Assembly: GCF_004777465.1 (NCBI RefSeq)
Contig: NZ_CP038462.1
Location: forward strand, 1,674,001 to 1,738,000
DNA: 64,000 nt
Reading direction: 5' to 3'
From: Nocardioides daphniae
GTDB lineage: Bacteria; Actinomycetota; Actinomycetes; Propionibacteriales; Nocardioidaceae
The position numbers and the translations under genes were made by a program. Shown here in pieces: positions 9,067-22,611 of this stretch. Under the pieces are notes generated by a model that made no database searches, was not told where the DNA came from, and worked only from the letters and a program-made list of their open reading frames with translations. Within the stretch, counting starts at the first letter, position 1, and each line of letters starts with the position of its first letter.

Positions 9067-10905
9067 ATGAACGACACCACCCACGAGCACGACGACACGG
9101 CCATGCCGCGTCCCAGCTCCTTCGCGCCGGCCGAGACCTCACGTGCCGGTGACCAGGGCACGGCCGTCCGGTCCGCGCAGGCGTACCTGCGCCGGTTCGG
9201 CTACCTGCCCAACGAGGACCTGTCCGAGCAGTACGCCCAGTGGCGCCCTGCGGTGGGCAGGTCGCCGCGGGCCGAGGACGAGTTCGACGACTCGATGGAG
9301 GAGGCGGTGCGCCTCTTCCAGAAGATGTACGGCCTCGACGAGACCGGTGAGGTCGACGAGGCCACGCTCGAGCTGATGTCGAAGCCGCGCTGTGGCTTCC
9401 CCGACATCGTCACGAGCGACGGGCTGGCCCCCTTCGTGGCCCAGGGCAACCGGTGGCCCGGGCCCAACGTGACCTACCGCCACGTCAACTTCACGCCCGA
9501 CCTCCCGCAGGCCGACGTCCGAGCCGCGATCCGGGGTGCGTTCGACCGCTGGTCGGCGGTGACGCCGCTGAGCTTCACCGAGGCCGCGACGGCGGACATG
9601 GAGATCGGCTTCTTCGCCGGCAACCACGGTGACGGTGCGGGCAACGCCTTCGACGGGCCGAGCGGCGTGCTGGCGCACTGCTACTACCCGCCGCCCAACG
9701 GCGGGGGGATCGCCGGAGACTGCCACTTCGACGAGGCGGAGACCTGGAGCGTCAACACGCCGCCGTCCGGCATCGACCTGCCCACGGTCACCCTGCACGA
9801 GCTCGGGCACGGCCTCGGCCTTGCGCACTCCGAGGACCCCAACGCGGTGATGTACGCCTACTACGGCGGCCCCCGGCGCGAGCTCACCGGGGACGACGTC
9901 GCAGGCATCCAGTCGATCTACGGGCAGCGTTTCCGCTGGGCCTCCCTGGGCGGGGTCATCAACAACCAGGTGGCCGGCAACAACAAGGACGGCCGGATCG
10001 AGGTGTTCGCGCAGGGGACCGACGGCGCCCTGTGGCACATCTGGCAGACCGCCCCCAACAACGGGTGGAGTGGCTGGAGCTCGCTCGGTGGCTGGCTCAG
10101 CAACCCCACGGTCGGTCGCAACAAGGACGGCCGTCTGGAGGTCTTCGGGCGCGGTGCCGACGGGGCGCTCTGGCACAAGTGGCAGCTGACGCCCGGTGGG
10201 GCGTGGAGCGACTGGAACTCGCTGGGCGGCGTGATCAGCCAACCCGTCGTCGCGAGCAACGCCGACGGCCGGCTGGAGGTCTTCGGCCAGGGGACCGACG
10301 GCGCCCTGTGGCACATCTGGCAGACCGCGCCCAACGGTGGCTGGAGCGGCTGGAGCTCGCTCGGCGGGTGGATCACCACGCCTGCGGTCGGTCGCAACCA
10401 GGACGGTCGCCTGGAGGTCTTCGTGCAGGGCTCGGACAACGCCCTGTGGCAGATCTGGCAGACCGCGCCCAACGGCGGCTGGAGCGGGTGGAGCTCGCTG
10501 GGTGGCTGGATCCGCGACCCTGCGGTCGGTCGCAACCAGGACGGTCGCCTGGAGGTCTTCGTGCAGGGCTCGGACAACGCCCTGTGGCAGATCTGGCAGA
10601 CCGCGCCGAACAACGGCTGGAGCGGGTGGAGCTCGCTGGGTGGCTGGATCCGCAAGCCGTCGGTGCGCAACAACGCCGATGGCCGTCTGGAGGTCTTCGT
10701 CCGTGGTGCGGACACGGCTCTCTGGCACATCTGGCAGACCGCGCCGAACAACGGCTGGAGCGGGTGGAGCGGACTGGGAGGACTGATGATCGGCGGCCCG
10801 GTCGCCACGAACAACCAGGACGGGCGGCTCGAGGTCTTCGTCAAGGGCACCGACGGAGCCCTCTGGCAGACGTGGCAGAGCACGCCGAACGGGGGCTGGA
10901 ACTGA
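9067..10905 (+). CDS. matrixin (MMP-like) metalloprotease with seven-repeat propeller
   Basis: A 612-residue protein in three parts. Residues about 26-105 are a peptidoglycan-binding-like prodomain (SAQAYLRRFGYL, then AVRLFQKMYGLDETGEVDEATL). It ends in PRCGFPD at 107-113, the cysteine switch of animal and plant matrixins, in which Cys109 would cap the catalytic zinc. The protease domain has HELGHGLGLAH at 244-254 and a Met-turn, AVMYAYYG. Residues about 289-612 are seven 46-47-residue repeats (DGRLEVF, GTDGALWHIWQ, WSGWSSLGG), as in PLL-type lectin propellers. No signal peptide is evident. GGGGAG lies 6 bases before the ATG; a start at 8953 adds no signal. Activity and sugar binding are inferred. 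Confidence 0.85.
   Translation: MNDTTHEHDDTAMPRPSSFAPAETSRAGDQGTAVRSAQAYLRRFGYLPNEDLSEQYAQWRPAVGRSPRAEDEFDDSMEEAVRLFQKMYGLDETGEVDEATLELMSKPRCGFPDIVTSDGLAPFVAQGNRWPGPNVTYRHVNFTPDLPQADVRAAIRGAFDRWSAVTPLSFTEAATADMEIGFFAGNHGDGAGNAFDGPSGVLAHCYYPPPNGGGIAGDCHFDEAETWSVNTPPSGIDLPTVTLHELGHGLGLAHSEDPNAVMYAYYGGPRRELTGDDVAGIQSIYGQRFRWASLGGVINNQVAGNNKDGRIEVFAQGTDGALWHIWQTAPNNGWSGWSSLGGWLSNPTVGRNKDGRLEVFGRGADGALWHKWQLTPGGAWSDWNSLGGVISQPVVASNADGRLEVFGQGTDGALWHIWQTAPNGGWSGWSSLGGWITTPAVGRNQDGRLEVFVQGSDNALWQIWQTAPNGGWSGWSSLGGWIRDPAVGRNQDGRLEVFVQGSDNALWQIWQTAPNNGWSGWSSLGGWIRKPSVRNNADGRLEVFVRGADTALWHIWQTAPNNGWSGWSGLGGLMIGGPVATNNQDGRLEVFVKGTDGALWQTWQSTPNGGWN
9931..10905 (+). repeat. seven tandem coding repeats (about 138-141 bp)
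   Basis: In-frame tandem repeats encoding the propeller blades. Blades 4 and 5 are nearly identical at DNA level, sharing long exact stretches around CTGTGGCAGATCTGGCAGAC, so recent duplication or gene conversion is likely. Blades 1, 2, 3 and 7 are more diverged. Such repeats are prone to copy-number change and assembly collapse. Confidence 0.85.
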
Positions 10906-10935
10906 TCAGCCTGGTCTGATCGGTCCCAGGGCGCG

Positions 10936-10963
10936 CGACGCCGACGGTGCTCCGTCGGCGTCG
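10936..10963 (+). terminator. intrinsic terminator after the protease gene
   Basis: A perfect 12-bp stem (CGACGCCGACGG / CCGTCGGCGTCG) with a TGCT loop, 31 bases after the protease stop codon. It has only a short T-containing tail, as is common in high-GC actinobacteria. Confidence 0.75.
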
Positions 10964-11039
10964 TTGCCCAGCCTCGTGTGGCCATCGGAGTTCGCCGGTC
11001 GTTCACCGCTGACCCCTTCCCGTCAGCCAGCAGCCCACC

Positions 11040-11045
11040 TAGGGT
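11040..11045 (+). promoter_or_regulatory. TAGGGT -10 element of the nuclease gene
   Basis: TAGGGT lies 36 bases before the ATG at 11082, leaving a leader of about 30 bases that contains GAGGAG as SD. Confidence 0.4.
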
Positions 11046-11081
11046 CCTTCCCAGAAGACATCGGGGTCTGAGGAGAGTGGC

Positions 11082-13933
11082 ATGCGCGCTGTACCTGTTC
11101 ATCGTTCGAGGTGGCGCGCCGCGGCGCTCGCCGTGTCCACCGCACTCGCCACGGGAGCGGCGCTCCTGGTACCGACCGGGGCAGGAGCGGCAGAGGCTGG
11201 TGACGTGCTGCTCAGCGAGTACGTCGAGGGCAGCAGCAACAACAAGGCGCTGGAGCTGCACAACAGCGCCGACACCGCCGTCGACCTTGCCGCGGAGGGC
11301 TACGACGTCCAGATCTTCTCCAACGGGGCCGCCACCCCCGGGCTGACCGTCGCCCTCACCGGCTCGGTCGCGCCCGGTGGCGTGCACGTCCTGGCGCACG
11401 CCAGCGCAGCAGCCGCCGTGCTGGCGCAGGCCGACCAGACCGTCTCGGCAGGCGTCTTCAACGGCGACGACGCCATCGTGGTGCGTCGTGCCGGCGTCGT
11501 CGTCGACTCGCTCGGCCAGGTGGGCGTTGACCCCGGCACGGAGTGGGGCAGCGGACTCGCCTCGACCGCGGACAACACCCTGCGTCGCCTTCCCGGCGTG
11601 ACCACGGGTGACACCGACCCGACTGACGCCTACGACCCGGCCACCGGGTGGCAGGGCTACGCGGTCGACACCTTCGACGGTCTGGGTGCCCCCGGCCTCG
11701 GTTCGGCACCCGACCCCGATCCGGAGCCCGACCCGGACCCTGAGCCCGGGGCACCCGACCCCTCCTGCGGCGCGCCCGCCTCGGTCGTCGGGGCCGTGCA
11801 GGGACCTGGTGCGGCCACTCCCGCCACCGGTCCGGTGGCTGTCGAGGGCGTCGTGGTCGGTGACCACGAGGGAGCCCAGCCCTCCCTCCGCGGCTTCTAC
11901 CTCCAGGACGCCGGCGACGGTGACGCCGCGACCTCGGACGGCATCTTCGTCTTCAACAACTCCGACGCCGACCGCGTCGCCCTCGGCGACCGCGTACGCG
12001 TGGTGGGCACCCCGGCCGAGTTCCAGGGCCAGACCCAGGTCGGCGCCCTGGCCTCCGTGCAGGTCTGCGGCACCGGGCAGCAGGTGGCGCCGACGGCGAT
12101 CGAGTTCCCGACGACGCAGGACGCCCTCGAGTCCGTCGAGGGCATGCTGGTCCGGGTGCCGGAGAAGATGACCGTCACCGAGCACTTCCAGCTGGGACGC
12201 TTCGGCCAGGTGGTCGTCTCGTCCGAGGGTCGTCTGCAGCAGCCCACCGACGTGGTCGCGCCCGGCCCGGACGCCGTCGCGCTCCAGGCCGCCAACAACG
12301 CCCGTCGCCTCGTCATCGACGACCCCTCGCAGGGCCAGAACCCCGACCCCGTGCCGTGGGGCCGCGGGGGCGCCCCGCTCACCGCCAGCAACACCCTGCG
12401 CGGCGGTGACACCGTCACCGGTGCCGTCGGGGTGATGACCTACACGTGGGGCGGCAACAGCGCCAGCCCCAACACGTTCCGGCTGCGGCCGATCAACGCG
12501 CTCGGGGGTCAGGCCGTCTTCGAGGCCGGCAACCCGCGCCCGGCCTCCGCGCCCGACGTCGGCGGTCGCCTCCAGGTCGCCGGGATGAACGTCCTCAACT
12601 ACTTCAACACCTTCACCGGCTGCACGCTCGGCGTCGACGGTGAGCCCGACGACTGTCGCGGGGCCGACAACGCCACGGAGTTCGAGCGACAGGCCGCCAA
12701 GACGGTCACTGCCCTCGACCGGATGGAGGCCGAGGTGGTCGGCCTGGTCGAGATCGAGAACGACGGCTACGCCCCGGACAGCGCCATCGGGGACCTGACG
12801 GGGCGCCTCGACGCCTCGGGAGACGCGGGGGAGTGGGCCTGGATCGACGCCGACGCCCGGACGGGTGAGGTCAACGCCCTGGGCACCGACGCGATCAAGG
12901 TCGGGATGATCTACCGCTCCGGAGCGGTGACGCCCGTGGGAGAGACCGCGGTCCTCAACACCGAGTCCTTCGTGATCGGCGGCGACGCCGAGGAGCGCAA
13001 CCGGCCAGCTCTCATGCAGTCGTTCCGTGAGGACGCGACCGGGGCCGTCTTCTCGGTCGTCGTTAACCACCTCAAGAGCAAGGGGTCGGCCTGCGCCGCG
13101 CCCGACGCGGGCGACGGGCAGGGCAACTGCAACGAGGTCCGCGTCAACGCGGCCCGTGAGCTGGCGCAGTGGATCGCCAGCGACCCCACGGGCGTCGACG
13201 ACGACGACGTCCTGATCGTCGGCGACCTCAACTCCTACGCCCAGGAGGACCCGGTGCGGCTCCTCGAGGAGGCCGGTTACAGCAACCTCGTCGACGAGCG
13301 GCTCGGTGACGACTCCTACAGCTACGTCTTCGACGGCCAGTGGGGCTCGCTCGACCACGCCCTCGGCACCCCCAGCCTGGACGCCCAGGTCACCGGCGCG
13401 GCCCCGTGGTGGGTCAACGCCGACGAGCCGTCGGTCCTGGACTACAACACCGAGTTCAAGACCCCTGGCCTGGTGGAGGCGCTCTACGCGCCGGACGAGT
13501 TCCGCAACTCCGACCACGACCCTGTCCTGGTCGGACTGTCCCTGGACGCTCCGCCGTCGGGCTCGGCGTTCGGCGCCGGCTGGGTGGCGTCCGCTCCCGG
13601 CGGGCACGGCAAGGACAAGGCATTCTTCGGCCTGGCAGCCCTCGCTCCCGAGGGCGGTGCCGACGCCAGCGTCCTGCTGACCTACCGTGACGCCAGGGCA
13701 GGCATCGACCTCCTGGCCGCCGGTTCTGCCCGTCTCGCGTGAGTGCTGACGGAGCGGCCTTCACCGGTACGGCTCGCGTGAACGACGTGGCTGGCCACCG
13801 CTACGAGCTGACCGTGGTGGACGACGGACGACGTGACACCCTGCGCCTGCGGGTGTGGGCCCCGTCCGGAGCGTCGCTGTACGACAGCGGCGTGCAGGCT
13901 GTCCACGGTGCGCTCAGGGTGGACCTCGACTGA
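11082..13933 (+). CDS. secreted ExeM/NucH-family endonuclease (one frame break)
   Basis: A large secreted nuclease, about 950 residues when rejoined. A Sec signal peptide spans about residues 1-37. A lamin-tail-like domain (VLLSEYVEGSSNNKALEL) follows, then a Pro/Asp linker (PDPDPEPDPDPEPG) and an OB-like region. The endonuclease/exonuclease/phosphatase domain has GMNVLNYFNTF, LVEIENDGY, VVVNHLKSKG, IVGDLNSY and FRNSDHDPVLVGL as catalytic and metal-binding motifs. The main frame stops at 13742; a base missing near 13739 would continue it into a calcium-binding-like C-terminal domain ending at 13933. Extracellular DNA degradation for nutrition or biofilm dispersal is known for the family. The SD GAGGAG precedes the ATG. 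Confidence 0.88.
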
Positions 13934-13970
13934 GCGACGACACGCCCCGCGTGTCTTAACTTGAATGATT

Positions 13971-13993
13971 CCAGATTGAGCGGTTGAATCTGG
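13971..13993. promoter_or_regulatory. candidate Fur/CatR operator upstream of furA
   Basis: CCAGATT, 9 bases, AATCTGG is a perfect 7-bp inverted repeat that ends 3 bases before the furA ATG. It lies in an unusually AT-rich stretch (TTGAATGATT at 13961-13970). In mycobacteria and Streptomyces, FurA/CatR autorepresses furA-katG from an AT-rich operator at this place; assignment here is by position and symmetry only. Confidence 0.55.
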
Positions 13994-13996
13994 TTC

Positions 13997-16654
<2,658 letters not shown>

Positions 16655-16683
16655 GGCGCGCTGCTCCGTCGCTGACGGCACGC

Positions 16684-16719
16684 CCGATGGGCTCACCGCT
16701 GACGCGGTGGGCCCATCGG
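16684..16719 (+). terminator. intrinsic terminator after katG
   Basis: CCGATGGGC / GCCCATCGG encloses CACCGC / GCGGTG with a TGAC loop and one T-G wobble: a continuous stem of 16 pairs beginning 29 bases after the katG stop. No strong T tract. Confidence 0.7.
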
Positions 16720-16771
16720 CCGTTGTGGGCCGAGTGACGGGTGGGAAAATATAGGCAAAGCGTAGAGCTGC

Positions 16772-16799
16772 TTGACCCAATACGTCTGACATTTACGAT
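16772..16799 (+). promoter_or_regulatory. sigma70-type promoter, TTGACC-16-TACGAT
   Basis: TTGACC (16772-16777) and TACGAT (16794-16799) with a 16-base spacer in a locally AT-rich stretch, 37 bases before the MaoC ATG at 16837. One of the few spots here with both -35 and -10 elements readable. Confidence 0.5.
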
Positions 16800-16836
16800 G
16801 AGTGGGTCGTTGAGCATCACACGTGAGGAGTGCGCC

Positions 16837-17049
16837 ATGGGCGTCAAGGCTGGTTGGCAGGGTCGTTTCTTCGAGGACTTCGAAGTGGGTGACATCTACC
16901 AGCACCCGCTCGGTCGCACCGTGACCGAGTACGACAACACGCAGTTCACGTTGATGACGATGAACACCAACCAGATGCAACTACGCGGGCGCCAAGGCGT
17001 TCAAGAAGTCGGCCGCCAAGAAGGTCACCTTCCGCGTCAAGTGAGCTGA
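16837..17049 (+). pseudogene. MaoC-like hydratase N-terminus fused to a foreign tail
   Basis: The first 47 residues are a MaoC-family acyl-CoA hydratase start: WQGRFFEDFEVGDIYQHPLG, then the NTNQM segment that precedes the active-site region. At about 16976-16980 the homology stops before the catalytic Asp/His segment. The next bases in another frame read YAGAKAFKKSAAKKVTFRVK and a stop at 17041-17043, which looks like the C-terminus of an unrelated, perhaps secreted, protein. The ORF itself runs through in the MaoC frame to 17049 with meaningless sequence. The product cannot be an active hydratase: this is a deletion junction or an assembly join. Confidence 0.7.
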
Positions 17050-17097
17050 CCTGAACTCTCCGGACGCCACCGCCCACGCGGTGAGCTGACACTGCGG

Positions 17098-17130
17098 ACG
17101 GGCCCTCGGAGCACCGCTCCGGGGGCCCGT
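17098..17130 (+). terminator. intrinsic terminator upstream of thrS
   Basis: ACGGGCCC-CGGAGC, ACC loop, GCTCCG-GGGCCCGT: a long GC-rich hairpin followed by TCT. It probably ends the gene whose C-terminal piece lies at 16980-17043. Confidence 0.7.
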
Positions 17131-17186
17131 TCTGCGCCCCAGGCCGTCACGCCGGAGTCGGGGGAAAACCCGGTGCGTCTGCCCGA

Positions 17187-17192
17187 TAGCAT
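17187..17192 (+). promoter_or_regulatory. TAGCAT -10 element of thrS
   Basis: TAGCAT would start transcription near 17199, leaving a leader of about 30 bases before the GTG at 17230. That is too short for a T-box, and none is seen. Confidence 0.4.
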
Positions 17193-17229
17193 TGACCAGA
17201 CGTCGTCCCTTCTCTCCACAGGAGTCCCC

Positions 17230-19209
<1,980 letters not shown>

Positions 19210-19212
19210 GCC

Positions 19213-19737
19213 GTGGAGCAGCAGGGCATCGGGGAGGTCGACGGCCTCCAGCGGCTGTGGACCCCCTACCGAATGGCCTACATCCGCAAGGAGGCGGCCG
19301 CCAAGGCCGACGGCACGCAGGAGTGCCCCTTCTGCTCGATCCCGGCCGGTGACGACCGGGAGGGGCTGGTCATCGCCCGCGGGGAGCACTGCTACGCGGT
19401 GCTCAACCTGCACCCCTACAACCCGGGCCACCTCATGGTCATCCCCTTCCGGCACGTCGCCGAGCTGGAGGACCTGACGCCGGAGGAGTCCGGCGAGCTG
19501 ATGACCATGACCCAGTCGGCCGTGCGGGCGCTCAAGACGGTGAGCCAGCCCCGCGGCCTCAACATCGGCCTCAACCTCGGCTCGGCGGCGGGCGGCTCGC
19601 TCGCCTCCCACCTGCACCAGCACGTCGTGCCGCGCTGGGTCGGTGACGCCAACTTCATCACCGTCACCGGCAACACCAAGGTGATCCCGGCGCTGCTGGG
19701 TGACACCCGTGACCTGCTGGCCGAGGCCTGGCAGTGA
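19213..19737 (+). CDS. HIT-domain nucleotide hydrolase/phosphorylase
   Basis: A 174-residue histidine-triad protein. ECPFCSIPAG supplies a Cys pair for zinc, and the triad is HLHQHVVPRW near residue 138. The family hydrolyses or phosphorolyses Ap4A-type or other nucleotidyl compounds; the actinobacterial member next to thrS is often called AP-4-A phosphorylase. Only 3 bases separate it from thrS, and it overlaps the following IMPase gene by 4 bases, so the three are co-transcribed. Confidence 0.88.
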   Translation: MEQQGIGEVDGLQRLWTPYRMAYIRKEAAAKADGTQECPFCSIPAGDDREGLVIARGEHCYAVLNLHPYNPGHLMVIPFRHVAELEDLTPEESGELMTMTQSAVRALKTVSQPRGLNIGLNLGSAAGGSLASHLHQHVVPRWVGDANFITVTGNTKVIPALLGDTRDLLAEAWQ

Positions 19738-20516
19738 CCGGTGGCCGGAACGCCGACGCCGTCCTGGCGAAGGAGCTGGTGGAGGGCGCTGCGCGCGTCG
19801 CGACGGCGTACTTCCGCACACCGGTCGAGGCGCGGGCCAAGTCCAACCCCACCGACCTGGTGACGGTCGCCGACGCCGAGGCGGAGGCGTACGTCGTCTC
19901 CCGCCTGGCCGAGGCTCGTCCCGGTGACGGGGTGCTGGGGGAGGAGGGAGCGGTGCGCCCCGGGTCGTCGGGGCGTCGCTGGGTCATCGACCCGGTCGAC
20001 GGCACCTACAACTTCGTGCGGGGCACCGACTGGTGGTGCTCGGCGCTCGCCCTGACCGAGGGCGAGGCGCTGGTCCTCGGGGCGGTGCATGATGCCGTAC
20101 GAGGTCGCACCTACGTCGGCGGTCCCGGCCTGGGCGTCCGTGTGTCGGCGTCCGGGGACGAGGACGCGGTCGCGCCGCTCGTCGACCGTCCGTTGGACCG
20201 GGCCTGTGCGGCGACGTACCTGCACCCGCCGCACTTCGGCACCGAGGTGGGCACCGCGTGGCAGCGCGTCGTCCAGGGGCTGGGGACCTACCGCCTCTTC
20301 GGCTCCGGGACGCTCGAGCTGGCCGCGATCGCCGAGGGCCGGCTCGACCTCTTCCTGCACCACAGCGTGCCGGCCTGGGACGAGCTTCCCGGTCGGGCGC
20401 TGGTCGCGGCCGTCGGTGGCGTGGCGCGCCACGTCGAGGCCGGGGGAGTGACGTGGTTCGTGGCCGGCGTGCCCTCAGCCGTGGCCGAGGCGTGCGACCG
20501 GCTCGCGGACCGGTAG
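19734..20516 (+). CDS. inositol monophosphatase family phosphatase
   Basis: A 260-residue Mg-dependent phosphatase of the IMPase/FIG family. Metal-binding motifs: GEEG (about residue 64), DPVDGTYNFVRG (about 84-95) and the late WDELPGRALVAAVGG. It overlaps the HIT gene by 4 bases (GTGA). Placement directly before phosphatidylinositol phosphate synthase suggests release of inositol or another step in inositol-lipid supply; histidinol phosphatase is an alternative role of this family in actinobacteria. Confidence 0.85.
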   Translation: MTGGRNADAVLAKELVEGAARVATAYFRTPVEARAKSNPTDLVTVADAEAEAYVVSRLAEARPGDGVLGEEGAVRPGSSGRRWVIDPVDGTYNFVRGTDWWCSALALTEGEALVLGAVHDAVRGRTYVGGPGLGVRVSASGDEDAVAPLVDRPLDRACAATYLHPPHFGTEVGTAWQRVVQGLGTYRLFGSGTLELAAIAEGRLDLFLHHSVPAWDELPGRALVAAVGGVARHVEAGGVTWFVAGVPSAVAEACDRLADR

Positions 20517-20519
20517 CCT
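20514..20519 (+). promoter_or_regulatory. TAGCCT -10 element overlapping the IMPase stop codon
   Basis: TAGCCT uses the TAG stop of the IMPase gene and ends 6 bases before the GTG at 20526. No SD is present, so a leaderless internal promoter for the next gene is likely. Confidence 0.45.
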
Positions 20520-20525
20520 GCGAGC

Positions 20526-21143
20526 GTGCTCGACAGGTTCAAAGACTTCTGGCAGGGCGTCGTACTGGCGCCGATCGTCCGGCTTCTCCTCCGTCTCGGG
20601 GTGAGTCCTGACGTGGTGACGCTCGTCGGCACCCTCGGGGTGGTCGGTGGGGCCTTGGCGTTCTTCCCGCGGGGAGAGCTCCTGACCGGGGTGCTGGTGA
20701 TCACCGCCTTCGTCTTCTCCGACCTCGTCGACGGGGCGATGGCGCGGGCCTCGGGCCGCACGTCGCTCTTCGGTGCGTTCTGGGACTCGACCCTGGACCG
20801 TTTCGGCGACGCGGCCATCTTCGCCGGCCTGGCCCTCTGGTTCGCCGGTGGCGGTGACTCCGACGTCCTGCTGTGGCTCTCCCTCTACTGCCTCGTGACC
20901 GGTTCGGTGACCTCGTACGTCCGTGCACGTGCCGAGTCGCTGGGCATGGACGCGAAGGGCGGCCTGGCCGAGCGCGCCGACCGACTCGTCCTGATCCTGG
21001 TGGCCACCGGCCTCTCCGAGCTCCTGGACCTGCCATGGCTGCTCAGCGGTGCGCTGGTGGTGCTGGCCCTCGCGAGCACCTACACCGTCGGCTTCCGGGT
21101 GCTCAAGGTGCACCGACAGGCCAAGGTGCTCGACGCGCACTGA
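20526..21143 (+). CDS. pgsA: phosphatidylinositol phosphate synthase (CDP-alcohol phosphotransferase)
   Basis: A 205-residue membrane enzyme that would transfer inositol phosphate to CDP-diacylglycerol, the first step towards actinobacterial phosphatidylinositol and its mannosides. The CDP-alcohol phosphotransferase motif is complete: SDLVDGAMAR followed by GAFWDSTLDRFGD, giving the four metal-binding Asp residues. Five to six hydrophobic helices. The acyltransferase and mannosyltransferase genes that often follow are not here; the next gene is on the other strand. Confidence 0.88.
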   Translation: MLDRFKDFWQGVVLAPIVRLLLRLGVSPDVVTLVGTLGVVGGALAFFPRGELLTGVLVITAFVFSDLVDGAMARASGRTSLFGAFWDSTLDRFGDAAIFAGLALWFAGGGDSDVLLWLSLYCLVTGSVTSYVRARAESLGMDAKGGLAERADRLVLILVATGLSELLDLPWLLSGALVVLALASTYTVGFRVLKVHRQAKVLDAH

Positions 21144-21161
21144 CCGGTCGTGGCCCGGTCG

Positions 21162-22502
21162 TCACGAGGAGCGGCGGGCCTCTGCTGCGGCGGCGACGAC
21201 GTCCCGGGCGAGGGCGGCCTGGCTGTCGTCGTCCAGCTGGTGCACGGTGAGGCGGACGTGGCGCGAGGCCACCTCGGGCGCAGCCGTCAGGGCGAACTCG
21301 TCTCCTGCCCGAGCCAGCCAGCCGCGCCGCATCAGACGTGCGACGGTGAGGGCTGCGGGCGCCCGGCAGTCCACCCACAGGCTGAGTCCCTCACCGGGGT
21401 GGGTCTCCAGGCCGTTCGCGGTGAGCAGCTGGGCGAAGGCGGCGTTGCGCTCCGCGTAGTGCTGACCGGCCTGCCGGATGCCGGCGAGCACGTCGGGGTC
21501 GGCGAGCTGCGCGTGGGCCAGCCGCTGGAGCAGGTGGCTGACCCAGGTGGTGCCGGGCCGGAGCCTGAGCGCGAGCCGCTCCGCGGTGTCCCGGTCGGAG
21601 GCGACCAAGGCGACGCAGGAGTCGGGGCCGAGGAACTTGGAGACCGAACGGACCAGCGCCCAGCGACGGTGCTCGGGGCCGACCAGGCTGCGGTAGGGCT
21701 GCTGGGAGAGGAGGGAGAAGTGGTCGTCCTCGATCACCAGGACGTAGGGGTGCTCAGCCAGCACCTCGCGCAGCTGGGCGCTGCGTCGCTGGCTCAGCCC
21801 GACCCCGGTCGGGTTCTGGGCGCGCGGCGTGGTGACCACGGCACGTACGCCCTGGTCGAGGGCCGCGCGCAGCCCGTCGGGGGTCATCCCCTCGGAGTCG
21901 ACGGGCACACCGACGGCCCGATAGCCGCCCAGGCGCACGGTCTGGATGCTGGCCAGGAAGCAGGGGACCTCCAGGGCGACGGCGTCGTCCCGCGTCAGCG
22001 ACTGCGACAGGAGCCGTTCGACCGCGTCGACGGCTCCCGAGGTCACGCTCAACCTGAAGTCGGCAGGTCCACCCGCGGTGCGCAGGTCGTCGGCGAACCA
22101 CTCCGAGGCCCACTCGCCGAGGTCGCGGTCGACGACGGGCTCGCCGTAGAGAACGGGTCGGCGTGTCAGCGTGGCCAGGGCCGAGGTGAGGTCGGGCAGG
22201 CGCGCAGGGTCGGGGTTGTTGCTGGCGACGTCGCGCAGGGCACTGTCACTGGCGAAGCCCTCCTCAGGGGCCGGGCGCAGGTCGGCGACCCGAGTTCCGG
22301 CACGTCCCTGGGTCACGACGACGCCCGCCTGGGCCAGTTGGCGGTATCCCGCGACCACCGTGTTGCGGTTGACGCCGAGGTGGTCGGCGAGGGCGCGGAC
22401 CGGGGGGAGTGCGTCGCCGGCGCTCAGCTCTCCGCGGTCGAGCAGGTCCCGGACGCTCTCGGCGAGCTCGGCCGCCGTGGAACCCGTGATTGCTGTCTGC
22501 AT
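21162..22502 (-). CDS. pdxR: MocR/PdxR-type GntR-aminotransferase regulator
   Basis: A 446-residue fusion regulator. Residues 1-75 form a GntR winged helix ([25 protein letters not shown]). Residues about 100-446 are a fold-type I aminotransferase domain with NPTGVGLSQ, the VIEDDHFS Asp that contacts the PLP ring nitrogen, and [11 protein letters not shown] carrying the PLP lysine. Divergent transcription from pdxS marks it as the PLP-sensing activator of vitamin B6 synthesis, as PdxR in Corynebacterium and Listeria. The ATG at 22502 is chosen because the upstream in-frame extension would run antisense through pdxS. Confidence 0.85.
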   Translation of the reverse strand: MQTAITGSTAAELAESVRDLLDRGELSAGDALPPVRALADHLGVNRNTVVAGYRQLAQAGVVVTQGRAGTRVADLRPAPEEGFASDSALRDVASNNPDPARLPDLTSALATLTRRPVLYGEPVVDRDLGEWASEWFADDLRTAGGPADFRLSVTSGAVDAVERLLSQSLTRDDAVALEVPCFLASIQTVRLGGYRAVGVPVDSEGMTPDGLRAALDQGVRAVVTTPRAQNPTGVGLSQRRSAQLREVLAEHPYVLVIEDDHFSLLSQQPYRSLVGPEHRRWALVRSVSKFLGPDSCVALVASDRDTAERLALRLRPGTTWVSHLLQRLAHAQLADPDVLAGIRQAGQHYAERNAAFAQLLTANGLETHPGEGLSLWVDCRAPAALTVARLMRRGWLARAGDEFALTAAPEVASRHVRLTVHQLDDDSQAALARDVVAAAAEARRSS

Positions 22503-22520
22503 GCCACCTCCGGCGCAGAT

Positions 22521-22569
22521 CCTAGGCGACAGGGTGCAGGGCCGGGACATGCTAGCGTTTTGGCCTAGG
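22521..22569. promoter_or_regulatory. pdxR-pdxS intergenic region with paired CCTAGG sites
   Basis: In the 109-base divergent gap, the palindrome CCTAGG occurs at 22521-22526 and 22564-22569, 43 bases apart (about four helical turns). The second is in TTTTGGCCTAGGACAATC, which partly resembles published PdxR boxes. Spacing on one face of the helix fits a dimeric regulator; binding is an inference. Confidence 0.4.
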
Positions 22570-22611
22570 ACAATCGTGTCTCCTGAACCGGACAACGTTG
22601 GAGGAATGAGC

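Noticed and set aside
9931..10905. CRISPR-like tandem repeat array
   Set aside because: Repeats are about 140 bp, in frame, without spacers, and encode propeller blades.
9918..13607. A 1229-codon open frame on the minus strand
   Set aside because: It is antisense to the matrixin and nuclease genes, which have full domain sets; its composition is the repetitive shadow expected in high-GC DNA and it has no recognisable domain.
17131..17229. T-box or other riboswitch in front of thrS
   Set aside because: The predicted leader is only about 30 bases and no specifier stem or T-box consensus is visible.
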